From positions 1,963,501-2,027,500 of the forward strand of contig NC_007512.1 in NCBI RefSeq assembly GCF_000012485.1: DNA of 64,000 bases, in the 5' to 3' direction. A program made the position numbers and the translations under genes. The notes below the pieces were generated by a model. The model searched no databases and had not been told where the DNA came from. It saw only the letters and a program-made list of their open reading frames with translations. This stretch comes from Pelodictyon luteolum DSM 273. GTDB lineage: Bacteria; Bacteroidota; Chlorobiia; Chlorobiales; Chlorobiaceae. Below are positions 9,886-18,704 of this stretch, piece by piece (the first letter of the stretch is position 1; each line of letters begins with the position of its first letter).

Positions 9886-9925
9886 TACCAACCAGCGCCA
9901 GTGGCGTTTGTCAAGGCAACAGTAA
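9878..9925 (+). pseudogene. N-terminal stub of a HEPN-domain (HepT/DUF86) toxin
   Basis: ATG at 9878 lies inside the 3' end of the MntA-type gene, exactly where HepT genes usually start. It reads MSDTNQRQWRLSRQQ and then stops. HepT/DUF86 proteins linked to MntA often open with a similar acidic/Arg-Trp-Arg segment followed by the first HEPN helix. Nothing resembling the HEPN RX4-6H active site follows in the next 170 bp. The stub fits a deleted toxin gene. The call rests on position and a short resemblance. Confidence 0.5.
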
Positions 9926-9994
9926 GATATGAGGGCCCCCGCCCGGGCAAGGTCGAGACCAGGGGGTCAGCAACGAACTGCCGCACCCATCCTG

Positions 9995-10024
9995 CCACCT
10001 CATGTCACCTTATGCCACCTCATG
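9995..10024. repeat. Three tandem copies of a 10-bp unit
   Basis: The unit CCACCTCATG occurs at 9995-10004, as TCACCTTATG at 10005-10014, and again as CCACCTCATG at 10015-10024. It lies in the non-coding gap between the HepT stub and the convergent permease gene, close to where toxin sequence has been lost. Confidence 0.6.
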
Positions 10025-10094
10025 ACTGATCAAGGGCTGAGCGCGCCAATGCATGCTGATGAAGGAGAACAGTCGATGCTCGATGCTGTTCCAG

Positions 10095-11363
10095 TTACAG
10101 CGAGCTGTCGCGCAGCACCTGCACCGGCTCGAGCTTCGCGGCGCGGGCGGAAGGGAATATGGCGGCGAAGGTGCTGATGAATACCGTGACGCCGATCACA
10201 TAGAGGAAGTAGAGCGGGTTCGTCGACATGCTGAACCCGGTTTTCGAGATGGGGCCCTGCGAGTTCTCGATGGGGATGCTGGCGAAGATATCGATGGAGC
10301 CGATGGCAAGGATGCCGCCGAGCACCGCCCCGACAAGCCCCACAAGGAACCCCTCGAGCACGAAGAGCGACACCAGCTGCAGGCGTGAGAAGCCGAACGA
10401 CTTCATGATGGCAATGTCGCGGCTCTTCTCGAACACGGTGGTCACGAGAATGTTTGCCACACCGAACCCGGAAACCACCCCCACGAACGCCACCAGCGAA
10501 AACACGATAGTGCCGATGCGGGCAAACAGGGAAAGCACGCCCGAGTTGGCCTCCTGCCAGGTGAGGGTGCGGTAGCCGGTGAGCGACTGGAGTTCCCGGG
10601 CAAGTAAGGTGTTGTCGAGCGGGTCCTGCACCTTCAGGGCGATGCCGCTCACCTTGTCCGGCGGCATGCCCTCAATGATCTGGGCCAGCTTGAGGGAGGA
10701 ATAGACGCTGTTGTCGGTGGCGTTGACCCCCGAAAAGAAAATCCCCGACACCTTGCACTGCCGGCTCGGGCCCGTTCCGGGAATGATGGTCACCTCGTCG
10801 TTCAGCTTGAGCTCCATGTCGCGCGCAACCGTACGACCGACGAGCAGTCCGTTCGAGGTGCGGGCGAAGAGCGCGGCATCGCCTTCGGTCAGCTTGCCGT
10901 TGATGCCGCTGATGCTGTCCTCACGCTCAAGGTCCACCCCTTTCAGGAGCAGCGGCTCGTTCAGCCGGCCTTTCACCAGCATCACCTGCGATTCCACATA
11001 AGGGGAGGCGGCCGTCACCCTCAAATCGTAAGGCGGAGCGGCAAGCAGCGACAGGATGCGCCGGTAACTCCGGACCTCGTCACGCTCCAGTTTTTCAATA
11101 TTGTCCACAACGAACGCCACCGACGACGGGCGGGCCTTGGCAAGCACGTTGACCGGAACCGGATCGATCTTCTCCCCTTTCAGGGTAATGTGCGGGGCGA
11201 CGTCGATGATGGTCTCGACAAAGGAATCGAGCAGGCCGCGCGTGAGGGAAATGGTGGTGATCAGCACCATGGTGCTGACGGCCACCCCGATAATGGTGGT
11301 CAGGCTTTGGCGCCGCCGGCCGAGAAGGTGCCGGATGGCTATCTGGAACAATGTCTTCAGCAT
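10095..11363 (-). CDS. ABC transporter permease of the FtsX/LolC/MacB family
   Basis: A 422-residue membrane permease. It has one N-terminal transmembrane segment (about 20-42, ending TTISLTRGLLDSF), a large extracytoplasmic domain (about 45-275), and three C-terminal segments. The FtsX core is recognisable in VVSGFGVANILVTTVFEKSRDIAIMKS, followed by GFSRLQLVSLFVLEG. This topology is that of LolC/LolE and MacB-type permeases, which move lipoproteins or other envelope substrates together with a separate ATPase. No partner ATPase is adjacent. The gene stands alone, convergent with the MntA-type gene and divergent from fni, so the substrate is not inferable. Confidence 0.85.
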   Translation of the reverse strand: MLKTLFQIAIRHLLGRRRQSLTTIIGVAVSTMVLITTISLTRGLLDSFVETIIDVAPHITLKGEKIDPVPVNVLAKARPSSVAFVVDNIEKLERDEVRSYRRILSLLAAPPYDLRVTAASPYVESQVMLVKGRLNEPLLLKGVDLEREDSISGINGKLTEGDAALFARTSNGLLVGRTVARDMELKLNDEVTIIPGTGPSRQCKVSGIFFSGVNATDNSVYSSLKLAQIIEGMPPDKVSGIALKVQDPLDNTLLARELQSLTGYRTLTWQEANSGVLSLFARIGTIVFSLVAFVGVVSGFGVANILVTTVFEKSRDIAIMKSFGFSRLQLVSLFVLEGFLVGLVGAVLGGILAIGSIDIFASIPIENSQGPISKTGFSMSTNPLYFLYVIGVTVFISTFAAIFPSARAAKLEPVQVLRDSSL

Positions 11364-11471
11364 GGCGGGCGGGCGGTTCAGAAGGAAATATTATGGGATT
11401 TTTTATTAAGTTATGACTTTTACATAGAAGTATGAAACACAGGTAAAGGGCAAGAGAAGCAACCGGGCGGC

Positions 11472-12557
11472 ATGAGCACCACCATCACCAACAGCACCGC
11501 AGAGCGGAAACACAGCCATGTCGACATCTGCCTGAACGGCGATGTTGCATTCAGCACCCCTACGACCGGGTTTGAGCGTTACCGGCTCCGCCACAACGCC
11601 CTCCCTGAAGTAAGCTTCGCCGACATCACGACAGAAAGCCGGTTCCTCGGCCGCAGGATAGGCGCACCGCTCATGATCTCCTCCATGACAGGAGGATACA
11701 GCGAGGCCGCAGAACTCAACCGCCAGCTGGCAGAAACCGCCGAACGCTTCCAGCTGCCTCTCGGTGTCGGCAGCATGCGCCAGGCGCTTGAAGACGACGC
11801 ATACCGCGACAGTTTCTCCGTCGTGCGCCGCCACGCCCCCACCATACAGATATTCGCCAACATCGGCGCACCAGAGGTCGCCAAAGGCCTGTCCGACAAG
11901 GATCTTCACATCATGCTTGAGATGATCCGGGCCGACGGCCTCATCATCCATCTCAACGCCGCACAGGAACTTTTCCAGCCGGAAGGCGGAACCGATTTCC
12001 GCCGGGTGCTCGACAACATCGCCGACATTGCGGCCAAACTCCCCGTACCGGTCATCGCCAAGGAGGTCGGCTGCGGCATCTCCGGAGCAGTTGCCCGCAA
12101 ACTCCTTGAGGCAGGGGTCCAGGTGATCGACGTGGCCGGTGCCGGCGGCATCAGCTGGCAGAAAGTCGAGGAAGCGCGCTACACGAGACGGTTCGGCTCC
12201 GACACGCGTTTCAGCCAGGAAGGGATCGAGGAACTGCTGAACTGGGGTATCCCCACCGCAGCGTGCGTGGTGGAAGTCGACGCCCTCAGGCCGAGGACAG
12301 CCGGAGGGCGTCCGTTCTCCATCATTGCCTCCGGCGGCATCCACAGCGGCCTTGACATCGCAAAATCAATCGCGCTCGGCGCGGACCTTGCCGCATCGGC
12401 CGGAGCACTCCTGCGTGCGCTCCACCACGGGACCCTCGAGGCAACCATCACCGCATGGCTCCAGGACCTCAGGGCCTCGATGTTCCTTACCGGATCGGCC
12501 AATGTAGCGGAACTGCAGAACAACAGACCCATCGGCGACACCGCCAAGCAACCTTGA
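11472..12557 (+). CDS. fni: Type 2 isopentenyl-diphosphate delta-isomerase (FMN-dependent)
   Basis: Interconverts IPP and DMAPP using reduced FMN. The 361-residue protein shows the family's motifs: [20 protein letters not shown] (substrate/FMN region), [47 protein letters not shown] and [21 protein letters not shown] (phosphate-binding loop). It is followed by a prenyl diphosphate synthase 11 nt later, so the two form an isoprenoid unit. In a green sulfur bacterium this would supply the chlorophyll, carotenoid and quinone side chains; that use is inferred. Confidence 0.95.
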   Translation: MSTTITNSTAERKHSHVDICLNGDVAFSTPTTGFERYRLRHNALPEVSFADITTESRFLGRRIGAPLMISSMTGGYSEAAELNRQLAETAERFQLPLGVGSMRQALEDDAYRDSFSVVRRHAPTIQIFANIGAPEVAKGLSDKDLHIMLEMIRADGLIIHLNAAQELFQPEGGTDFRRVLDNIADIAAKLPVPVIAKEVGCGISGAVARKLLEAGVQVIDVAGAGGISWQKVEEARYTRRFGSDTRFSQEGIEELLNWGIPTAACVVEVDALRPRTAGGRPFSIIASGGIHSGLDIAKSIALGADLAASAGALLRALHHGTLEATITAWLQDLRASMFLTGSANVAELQNNRPIGDTAKQP

Positions 12558-12568
12558 CACAACCAGCC

Positions 12569-13561
12569 ATGACCGTCACGCACGAGCTCGTAGAACAAAA
12601 ATACAGGGCATACCATAAGAGGATCAATGATGCGCTTGGGGCGTGCTTCAGCGCCACGACCCCGGCCACCCTCTATGCTCCGGCCCGATACATCCTTGAG
12701 GGCAAGGGCAAGCGCATCCGCCCATTCCTCACCCTGCTCGCCTCCGAAGCCGTCAGCGGCAACTCTGAAAATGCCCTGAAGGTTGCGCTCGCCGTCGAAG
12801 TGCTGCACAACTTCACCCTCATGCATGATGACATCATGGACGAGGCTGAACTCCGCCACAACCGACCGACCGTGCACCGGGAGTGGAACGCGAATGTCGC
12901 AATCCTCTCCGGCGACATGATGATCGCCTACGCCTACGAGCTTGCGCTCGAGGCCGAGAGCCACCGCCACTGCGAGCTCATCCACATCCTCAACCATGCC
13001 AACATCACCATCTGCGAAGGCCAGGCGCTTGACATGGAGCTTGAGGAGAAGCAGGACGCCACCATCGCCGACTACCTCGACATGATCTCCAAAAAAACAG
13101 GACGGCTCATCTCCGCGGCACTCGAAGCCGGCGGCGTATCGGCCGATGCAACCCGGGAGCAGCTCCAGAGCCTCGTTCTTTTCGGAGAGAAGATCGGCCG
13201 CGCCTTCCAGATCCAGGACGACTACCTCGACATCATGGCCGAAGACGGCAAGTCTGGCAAGATGGCCGGAGGAGACGTCATCAACGGCAAGAAAACCTAC
13301 CTCCTGCTCCGCTCGCTCGAGCTCACGAGCGGTGCGGACAACGAACTTCTCCGCTCCATCTATATGAACAAGGGAATCGGCAAGGAACGCGTTCCCGATG
13401 TCAGGGCCGTCTTCGAACGCTGCGGGGTGCTCAAGGAGACTGCCGCCCTCATCAACAGCGATACCGAAGAGGCGCTTCAGGCACTCGAGAACCTCCCGAA
13501 CGCCGAGGGCAGGGACTACCTCCGAGGCTTTGCCAACATCCTCATGAAGAGGGACTTCTGA
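12569..13561 (+). CDS. Trans-isoprenyl diphosphate synthase (farnesyl/geranylgeranyl type)
   Basis: Condenses IPP with allylic diphosphates to make C15-C20 or longer chains. The 330-residue product has both Asp-rich motifs: first LMHDDIMDEAELRHNRPT (DDIMD at 87-91), second IQDDYLDIMAEDGK. It also has the GKGKRIRPFL IPP-binding segment and GQALDMELEEK. ATG 12569 is chosen because the product then opens MTVTHELVEQKYRAYHKRI, as family members do; longer in-frame extensions run back into fni. Chain length cannot be fixed by eye. Adjacent to fni in a likely operon that continues into dprA. Confidence 0.93.
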   Translation: MTVTHELVEQKYRAYHKRINDALGACFSATTPATLYAPARYILEGKGKRIRPFLTLLASEAVSGNSENALKVALAVEVLHNFTLMHDDIMDEAELRHNRPTVHREWNANVAILSGDMMIAYAYELALEAESHRHCELIHILNHANITICEGQALDMELEEKQDATIADYLDMISKKTGRLISAALEAGGVSADATREQLQSLVLFGEKIGRAFQIQDDYLDIMAEDGKSGKMAGGDVINGKKTYLLLRSLELTSGADNELLRSIYMNKGIGKERVPDVRAVFERCGVLKETAALINSDTEEALQALENLPNAEGRDYLRGFANILMKRDF

Positions 13562-13635
13562 AGGAGCCCGGGCGGCTTGACCCCCGAACCCTCCTGCTCG
13601 CCCTCACCCGGATTGCAGGCATCGGTCCGGCAAAG

Positions 13636-14496
13636 ATGAAGGCACTCCTGGCCAGCGTCACTGAACCAGCGGAAATTGCCGGTCTCAGCCGGGACCGGCT
13701 CGCCCTCATCCCCGGCATCGGCGGACAGCTCTCGGGTGAAATCCACTCCTTTTTCCACCGCCCGATGGGGCTTCAGCAGTCGCTCGACGAAGCCCGCCGT
13801 CAGCTCGAACAGCTCCACCGCCTCGGCGGCAGGATGATGACGATCCTCGACCCGGACTACCCTCCCCTGCTCCGCGAAATCTACGACCCGCCGGCATGCC
13901 TGTTCATCCGTGGCACCCTGCCCCCTCAGCCGCAACCGGGGCTCGCCGTTGTCGGCACACGGCACTCTTCGACCTACGGCAAAGCCTGCGCCGCTCTGTT
14001 TTCCGGAGGACTTGCGGCATGCGGCATCACCATCTACAGCGGCCTGGCCTACGGCATCGACATGGCCGCCCATGAAGCAGCACTCAAGGCCGGAGGCACA
14101 ACCGTGGCCGTGCTCGCCAGCGGAGTCGACACCGTATACACCGACCCAAAAGGGCGGCTCTGGCCGAAGATCGTGGAACGGGGGGCTCTCATCTCGGAAG
14201 AGTGGATAGGCTCGGAACTCAGTGCAGGGAAGTTCCCCAAACGCAACCGCATCATATCCGGAATCACCAGCGGCACCATCGTCATCGAGTCCGCCCTCAA
14301 GGGAGGCTCGCTCATCACCGCATCAAGCGCCCTTGAACAGAACAGGGAGGTGTTCGCCGTTCCCGGCTCAATCTTCAGCGCCCATTCAGAGGGCACGAAC
14401 ATGCTCATCCAGGAAGGCCGGGCCAAACCGGTCATGAAGATTGATGATGTGCTGGCGGAATTCGGGACGATGCTGCCGCCTTCACGAAAGGAGTGA
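13636..14496 (+). CDS. dprA: DNA processing protein DprA (start uncertain, probably further upstream)
   Basis: DprA binds single-stranded DNA and loads RecA during uptake of transforming DNA. The Rossmann-like core is clear: LAVVGTRHSSTYGKACAALF, then YSGLAYGIDMAAHEAALKAGG, TVAVLASGVDTVY, FPKRNRIISGITSGTIVIE, and QNREVFAVPGS. The first ATG is at 13636, but the same frame is open back to 13558 and codes for a convincing helix-hairpin-helix start (ALTRIAGIGPAKMKALL). No ATG, GTG or TTG occurs in frame there; CTG at 13558, overlapping the stop of the prenyl synthase gene, is one option. The C-terminal winged-helix domain seen in some DprA proteins is missing. Confidence 0.9.
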   Translation: MKALLASVTEPAEIAGLSRDRLALIPGIGGQLSGEIHSFFHRPMGLQQSLDEARRQLEQLHRLGGRMMTILDPDYPPLLREIYDPPACLFIRGTLPPQPQPGLAVVGTRHSSTYGKACAALFSGGLAACGITIYSGLAYGIDMAAHEAALKAGGTTVAVLASGVDTVYTDPKGRLWPKIVERGALISEEWIGSELSAGKFPKRNRIISGITSGTIVIESALKGGSLITASSALEQNREVFAVPGSIFSAHSEGTNMLIQEGRAKPVMKIDDVLAEFGTMLPPSRKE

Positions 14497-14660
14497 AAGT
14501 ATCCCTATCGCCGGGGGTGGAGGCATGAAAAGAATTCCCGCCGCCCGACAGGGAGCGCTATAGTTTTTAATCGCGGAATTATTACCTTTGAACATGTATT
14601 TCGTTCCATGGAACGACCATGGAACCGCAAGGAATCACTTCAAAATCAAACACGACCAAG

Positions 14661-15209
14661 ATGAACCGCACCCGAGACCTTATGAGCCTGTGCCGCCGCA
14701 CCGCCCTGGCCGCCGTATTCAGCATCATCGTCACCGTCCCCTCCCTGCAGGCCGCTCCGGTTGCCGGCAAGGTCGGAGTCGTCGATTTTCCGAGGATCCT
14801 CCAGCAGATGCCGGAAGCCAAACAGGCCGAAACAACCCTGAAAGCCACTGCCGCTCCCTTTGAAAAGGAGCTCCAGCGCCAGCAGGCCGAACTGCAGAAA
14901 TCGGCTGAGGCATACGGCACCGCACGCGCATCAATGACCAAGCAGGCCCGCGACCTTAAAGAGAAGGACCTGAACCTGAAAGCCCAGGGCATGCAGAAAT
15001 ACAAACAGGACAAGTTCGGCCAGGGCGGCGTGCTTGACCTCAAGCAGCAGGCGCTCATCACCCCCATCCGCCAGAAGCTCCTTACAGCGGTCAAGACCGT
15101 TGCCGACCGTGAAGGCTACTCGCTCGTCCTAGACAAGCAGGCCATGGTGTACGGATCGGCGGACAGCGACCTCACCTTCAAGGTCATGAACCAGCTCAAC
15201 ATCAAGTAA
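14661..15209 (+). CDS. OmpH/Skp-family periplasmic chaperone
   Basis: Skp-like chaperones hold unfolded outer-membrane proteins in the periplasm. The protein (182 aa from ATG 14661) starts MNRTRDLMSLCRRTALAAVF and has a hydrophobic signal segment ending LQAAP, so cleavage is likely after about residue 32. The mature part opens KVGVVDFPRILQQMPEAKQAE, as Skp proteins do, and continues as a long charged coiled coil with many Gln/Lys/Glu. An upstream in-frame ATG at 14619 would put 14 polar residues ahead of the signal and is less likely. It precedes lptC, consistent with an envelope-assembly pair. Confidence 0.88.
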   Translation: MNRTRDLMSLCRRTALAAVFSIIVTVPSLQAAPVAGKVGVVDFPRILQQMPEAKQAETTLKATAAPFEKELQRQQAELQKSAEAYGTARASMTKQARDLKEKDLNLKAQGMQKYKQDKFGQGGVLDLKQQALITPIRQKLLTAVKTVADREGYSLVLDKQAMVYGSADSDLTFKVMNQLNIK

Positions 15210-15236
15210 CCGTTCCGTTCACCACCAGTCAGCTTC

Positions 15237-15821
15237 ATGGGCATCCCTCGACAGCATACCGCCACCGCACAACGGGGTGCCCATACCATCCTTATTACTG
15301 CCTTCATCCTCTTCTTCTCTGCCGGCTGCACTGCGCCGAAAGGCAATGAGCCCCGGCCGGATGCCCCCGTCGTCAAAAACAACAGCCCCGTTCAGGAAAG
15401 CTGGAGCTTCCGGTTCACAGTCACCGAAGAGGGCATCAGGAAATCACTGATCACGGCCGGCCATGCCGCCGAGTACAGGATTGAGGGCGGCAGCGAGCAG
15501 CATCTTGATGAGGGCGTGGCTGTCAACTTTTTCGATGCAGACGGCAACACCACCACCCACATCTCGGCAGACCGCGCCATCGTCTATGAGAATCAGGACA
15601 TCGAGGGAATGGGCAACGTGGTGATATCCTCCAAAGACAGTACCGTCATCAGAACAGAGTACGCCCGGCGCTCAGGCAGCGACCGCATGATCCGCTCTGA
15701 GCGGTTCGTCACCATCAAAAGGCCCGGTCAATCAATCAACGGATACGGATTTGAAAGCGATCAGGAACTCAAGCATTATCGTATATTCCGTGGCAGCGGA
15801 GAAGGCCTGATCAACAAGTAA
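15237..15821 (+). CDS. lptC: LptC-like LPS-export protein (putative lipoprotein)
   Basis: LptC bridges the inner-membrane LptBFG extractor to periplasmic LptA. The N-terminus has a hydrophobic stretch ([14 protein letters not shown]) with a lipobox ending in Cys28, so it is probably lipid-anchored instead of keeping a transmembrane helix. The mature region carries the LptC/OstA beta-jellyroll pattern: [20 protein letters not shown], then [24 protein letters not shown] and [17 protein letters not shown]. Its length of 194 aa fits. Placed directly after the Skp-like gene and before panD on the plus strand. Confidence 0.85.
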   Translation: MGIPRQHTATAQRGAHTILITAFILFFSAGCTAPKGNEPRPDAPVVKNNSPVQESWSFRFTVTEEGIRKSLITAGHAAEYRIEGGSEQHLDEGVAVNFFDADGNTTTHISADRAIVYENQDIEGMGNVVISSKDSTVIRTEYARRSGSDRMIRSERFVTIKRPGQSINGYGFESDQELKHYRIFRGSGEGLINK

Positions 15822-15846
15822 CACACACAACGAAGTCCAGTTTTTC

Positions 15847-16233
15847 ATGAAAGTACATCTGCTCAAATCAAAAATCCACAACGCAATCGTCACCAGCGGC
15901 GATCTTGAATACGAAGGCAGCATCACCATCGACTGTGAGCTCCTGGAAAAAGCCGACATGATCCCCAACGAAAAGGTCCTCGTCGTCAACAACAACAACG
16001 GCGAACGGTTCGAAACCTACATCATCAACGGTGTCAGGGGATCGCGGGTAATCCAGCTGAACGGCGCAGCAGCGCGCTGTGCGCTTCCGGGAGACGAAAT
16101 CATCATCATGACCTTCTGTGAAATCGATGCCGAAGAGTCCAGGGAGTTCAAGCCCATGGTGCTCATCGTCGACCGCAACAACAACCCCAAGCGCCGCCAC
16201 CGCATCGGGGAGGAAGACGAGCAGCTCGACTGA
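15847..16233 (+). CDS. panD: Aspartate 1-decarboxylase (pyruvoyl enzyme)
   Basis: Makes beta-alanine for pantothenate and CoA. The 128-residue proenzyme self-cleaves between Gly24 and Ser25 in [10 protein letters not shown] to create the pyruvoyl cofactor. Other conserved elements are the start [18 protein letters not shown], the [15 protein letters not shown] segment, and [18 protein letters not shown]. The C-terminal tail, about 15 residues longer in charged residues ([18 protein letters not shown]), is a minor difference from the Escherichia coli enzyme. It lies in a plus-strand run with lptC and the glmU-like gene. Confidence 0.96.
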   Translation: MKVHLLKSKIHNAIVTSGDLEYEGSITIDCELLEKADMIPNEKVLVVNNNNGERFETYIINGVRGSRVIQLNGAAARCALPGDEIIIMTFCEIDAEESREFKPMVLIVDRNNNPKRRHRIGEEDEQLD

Positions 16234-16296
16234 ACAGCAGCCCGAAAGGCGAAGCACGGAAGAACGAACCACACACACCCGTCAAGTCACCTACCC

Positions 16297-17031
16297 ATGT
16301 CCCTCGCAATCGTCATCATGGCAGCGGGCAAAGGCACCCGCATGAAGTCCGACCTGCCGAAGGTCCTCCACAAGGCGGCAGGGCGCGCTCTCATCGAGCA
16401 CGTCATCCTGAAGTCAGAAAGCCTCAAGCCCGACACCATCATCCTCATCGTCGGCCACCAGGCCGATCAGGTGAGGAACGCCGTCCGGCATTTCCCGGTC
16501 ACCTGTGCCCTGCAGGAACCACAGCAGGGCACAGGCCATGCCGTCATGCAGGCCGAAGCGGCCCTCGCGGGGTTCGGGGGTGAAGTCCTCATCCTCTCCG
16601 GTGACGCTCCGCTCTTCACCGAAGAAACGCTCCGGAACCTCATCAGCTTCCATAGAGAAACAGGGGCAGCCGCCACCGTCCTCACCGCCGACATAAGCGA
16701 CCCCACCGGATACGGCCGTATCATCCGAAAATCCGGCACCGACAGCGTTGAAAAGATCGTCGAAGAGAAAGACGCTTCGGAGACACAAAAAGCCGTTCCG
16801 GAAATCAACTCCGGCGTCTATGTCTTCGATGCCCACACCCTTTTCAGCTCCCTCAAGGAGATCACGACCGACAACGCCCAGGCGGAATACTACCTTACCG
16901 ACGTCTTCGGGGTCTGTTTCCGGAAAGGCCTGCGTGTCGCCGCATGGAAGACCCCCAACCCCGACGAGATCCACGGCATCAACACCCCCGAGCAGCTGCT
17001 GCACGCCGAACGCCTCCTCCTGCAGTCGTAA
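16297..17031 (+). CDS. GlmU-like UDP-GlcNAc pyrophosphorylase domain protein (no acetyltransferase domain)
   Basis: The product is a nucleotidyltransferase-fold protein of 244 aa. It opens with IVIMAAGKGTRMKSDLPKVLH, the GlmU signature for UTP binding and the catalytic Arg, followed by LQEPQQGTGHAVMQAE, LILSGDAPLFTEETL, YGRIIRK, and EINSGVYVFDAHTLF. The match to the N-terminal half of GlmU is good through the NxE segment (ITTDNAQAEYYLTDV). The left-handed beta-helix acetyltransferase half is absent, because the gene ends at 17031 before a hairpin. A separate enzyme must therefore acetylate glucosamine-1-phosphate if this protein supplies UDP-GlcNAc. Confidence 0.9.
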   Translation: MSLAIVIMAAGKGTRMKSDLPKVLHKAAGRALIEHVILKSESLKPDTIILIVGHQADQVRNAVRHFPVTCALQEPQQGTGHAVMQAEAALAGFGGEVLILSGDAPLFTEETLRNLISFHRETGAAATVLTADISDPTGYGRIIRKSGTDSVEKIVEEKDASETQKAVPEINSGVYVFDAHTLFSSLKEITTDNAQAEYYLTDVFGVCFRKGLRVAAWKTPNPDEIHGINTPEQLLHAERLLLQS

Positions 17032-17060
17032 AAAAACGAACACGCAACATCCATGCAAAA

Positions 17061-17083
17061 GCGCCCGTGAAACCCACGGGCGC
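17061..17083 (+). terminator. Hairpin after the glmU-like gene
   Basis: A 9-bp perfect stem (17061-17069 with 17075-17083) with a five-base loop lies 30 nt past the stop codon. The T tract after it is short (CTTTGC), so it may be a weak intrinsic terminator. Confidence 0.6.
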
Positions 17084-17296
17084 CTTTGCTCATAGGCTTT
17101 TATAAAAGAGACCGCTCAGCTTTTCAGGGCAATAGCAAAATTATCTTACATCTCAATAACAAAGTAACCTTACACCAATCAAGAGGCCTAAGCAGCATGA
17201 CGCACTGAGGGCCTTACGTAGAGAATTGGAAATGAGGACAGGCCGTATTGATCCCCTGATGAGGGGTCCCCGGCAGTGAAATGGTGGTACGTCGGC

Positions 17297-17773
17297 TTAT
17301 TTGCGGGAACGGCGGGGCTTGTCTTCGGGTGCGCTCAAGGGGAGGGAGGCAGAGGGCGAGGAGGTGTCGATGCCTTCATGGCCTTTCTCGATGCCGCTGT
17401 CGCGCATGGAGTAGAACTCGACGAGGTTGCCGTCGGGGTCCATGACGAAAAATGCACGGCCTTCACGACGGTTCGAGGGACGGGTGACGAGGTGTACGCC
17501 TTTGGACTCCAGATATGCGGCAGCATCGTCGACCTCATGGTTGGAGGGAAGACGGAACCCGAAATGATCGACGCGGATGTCGCGCGCCTCACGGGTGCCC
17601 GGAGTCTCGGCCTTCACCAGCACCAGCAGATCGGAATTGATGCGCAGGTAGGTGATGTTGGCCCCGACCCGGTGATCGAGGCCGAGGCCCAGGATATCGA
17701 TGTAGAACGCTTCGGCTTCACGCAGATCGTTGACCCGGAGCGTAATCTGGTTAATCCCCGTCAGTTTCATCAT
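17297..17773 (-). CDS. VOC-family (glyoxalase/bleomycin-resistance/dioxygenase-like) protein
   Basis: A 158-residue protein with two beta-alpha-beta-beta-beta modules. The first module is INQITLRVNDLREAEAFYIDILGLG. The second contains VDHFGFRLPSN (metal-ligand His) and AFFVMDPDGNLVEFY (metal-ligand Glu). These two ligands and the DPDGN turn are typical of vicinal-oxygen-chelate enzymes. The reaction cannot be predicted. The C-terminal 35 residues are polar, Ser/Pro-rich and probably disordered. Its start overlaps the end of rpoZ by 23 nt, so it is probably the last gene of the yicC-gmk-rpoZ unit. Confidence 0.82.
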   Translation of the reverse strand: MMKLTGINQITLRVNDLREAEAFYIDILGLGLDHRVGANITYLRINSDLLVLVKAETPGTREARDIRVDHFGFRLPSNHEVDDAAAYLESKGVHLVTRPSNRREGRAFFVMDPDGNLVEFYSMRDSGIEKGHEGIDTSSPSASLPLSAPEDKPRRSRK

Positions 17774-18104
17774 CTTCTTCGAGTTTTACCACTTTAGGTT
17801 CCGCCGGCTTCTCGAGGGTGTAATCAAACTTGTGGTTGAAGAACTCTTCAACAGCGCGGTGCGATGCTTTCTCACGGGTCTCGAACTCAAGGCTGATGGC
17901 GATCTGCTCCGGGAACACACGGTCGGATTCCGACTCGCTGCTCGGATTGCGGATCATCTCCTTGTATGGCATGAGCTTCTCTTCGAGTTCAGCCCGCTCT
18001 TCGTCGTGGATCTTCTTTGCACGCTTGGAAATGGCGACCACCGTTTCGTACAGGTTATCGTGGGAGCTTCTCAACTTGTTCAGGTCAACAGGTTTGACTG
18101 ACAT
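17751..18104 (-). CDS. rpoZ: RNA polymerase omega subunit, Chlorobi/Bacteroidota type
   Basis: Omega helps assemble and stabilise RNA polymerase. The 117-residue protein starts MSVKPVDLNKLRSSHDNLYE and contains the short omega-like segment NLYETVVAISKRAKKI, corresponding to the bacterial omega helix (normally N.F.LV..A..RA..L). The remaining sequence is specific to the Chlorobi/Bacteroidota form, with an acidic C-terminus. The position directly after gmk (3 nt apart) supports the call, since gmk-rpoZ is a common bacterial pair. The resemblance to canonical omega is limited, so some doubt remains. Confidence 0.8.
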   Translation of the reverse strand: MSVKPVDLNKLRSSHDNLYETVVAISKRAKKIHDEERAELEEKLMPYKEMIRNPSSESESDRVFPEQIAISLEFETREKASHRAVEEFFNHKFDYTLEKPAEPKVVKLEEDDETDGD

Positions 18105-18107
18105 CGT

Positions 18108-18701
18108 TCAGGTAGTTTGCTTGGTTGAAAGAAAATTGCTGATGGCAAGAATCACGGCCTCGACCGCATCCTCCAATGTATCGTTGATGATGACGGTATC
18201 GAACCGGTCGGCAAATCCGAGCTCGAGCCGAGCGCGCTCGAGACGCAGCTTCAGGCTCTCTTCATCTTCGCTCTTGCGGGACTGCAGCCGCTCTTTCAGC
18301 ACATCCATCGAGGGAGGCGCCAGAAAGACCAGAAGTGAACTGTCCGGAAAAAGCTTTTTCAGGTTCATGGCCCCCTTCACATCAAGATCAAGCAGAAGGT
18401 CCGTTCCCTGTGCCATGGCCTCGCGGGTCTTCTGGAGAAGGGTACCGTAATGGTTGCCGAAGAAGAATTCATGTTCGATGAACCCGCCGTTTCGGATCTC
18501 CGACTCAAAGTCCTCTTTCGAAAGGAAGTGGTAGTTCACCCCGTCAACCTCGCCCTCTCGCATGGGACGCGTGGTGGCCGACACTGAAAAACGCATGGAG
18601 GGGAAGCGCTCGAGCACACGGCGGGCAATCGTCGACTTGCCGGTTCCCGACGGTGCTGAAAACACCACAAGCCGACCCACTCTCTCTATCTCTTCTGCCA
18701 T
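18108..18701 (-). CDS. gmk: Guanylate kinase
   Basis: Phosphorylates GMP to GDP. The 197-residue length is standard. Walker A is LVVFSAPSGTGKSTIARRV (about 11-29). The GMP-binding region is FSVSATTRPMREGEVDGVNY, followed by FLSKEDFE and IEHEFFFGNHYGT. The lid and base-recognition part includes LLLDLDVKGAMNLKK and SLLVFLAPPS. It follows yicC by 3 nt and precedes rpoZ by 3 nt, a compact minus-strand operon. Confidence 0.96.
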   Translation of the reverse strand: MAEEIERVGRLVVFSAPSGTGKSTIARRVLERFPSMRFSVSATTRPMREGEVDGVNYHFLSKEDFESEIRNGGFIEHEFFFGNHYGTLLQKTREAMAQGTDLLLDLDVKGAMNLKKLFPDSSLLVFLAPPSMDVLKERLQSRKSEDEESLKLRLERARLELGFADRFDTVIINDTLEDAVEAVILAISNFLSTKQTT

Positions 18702-18704
18702 ACG

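Noticed and set aside
17254..17271. CCCCT-GATG-AGGGG hairpin downstream of the VOC gene
   Set aside because: No T run follows on either strand, so I did not call it a terminator.
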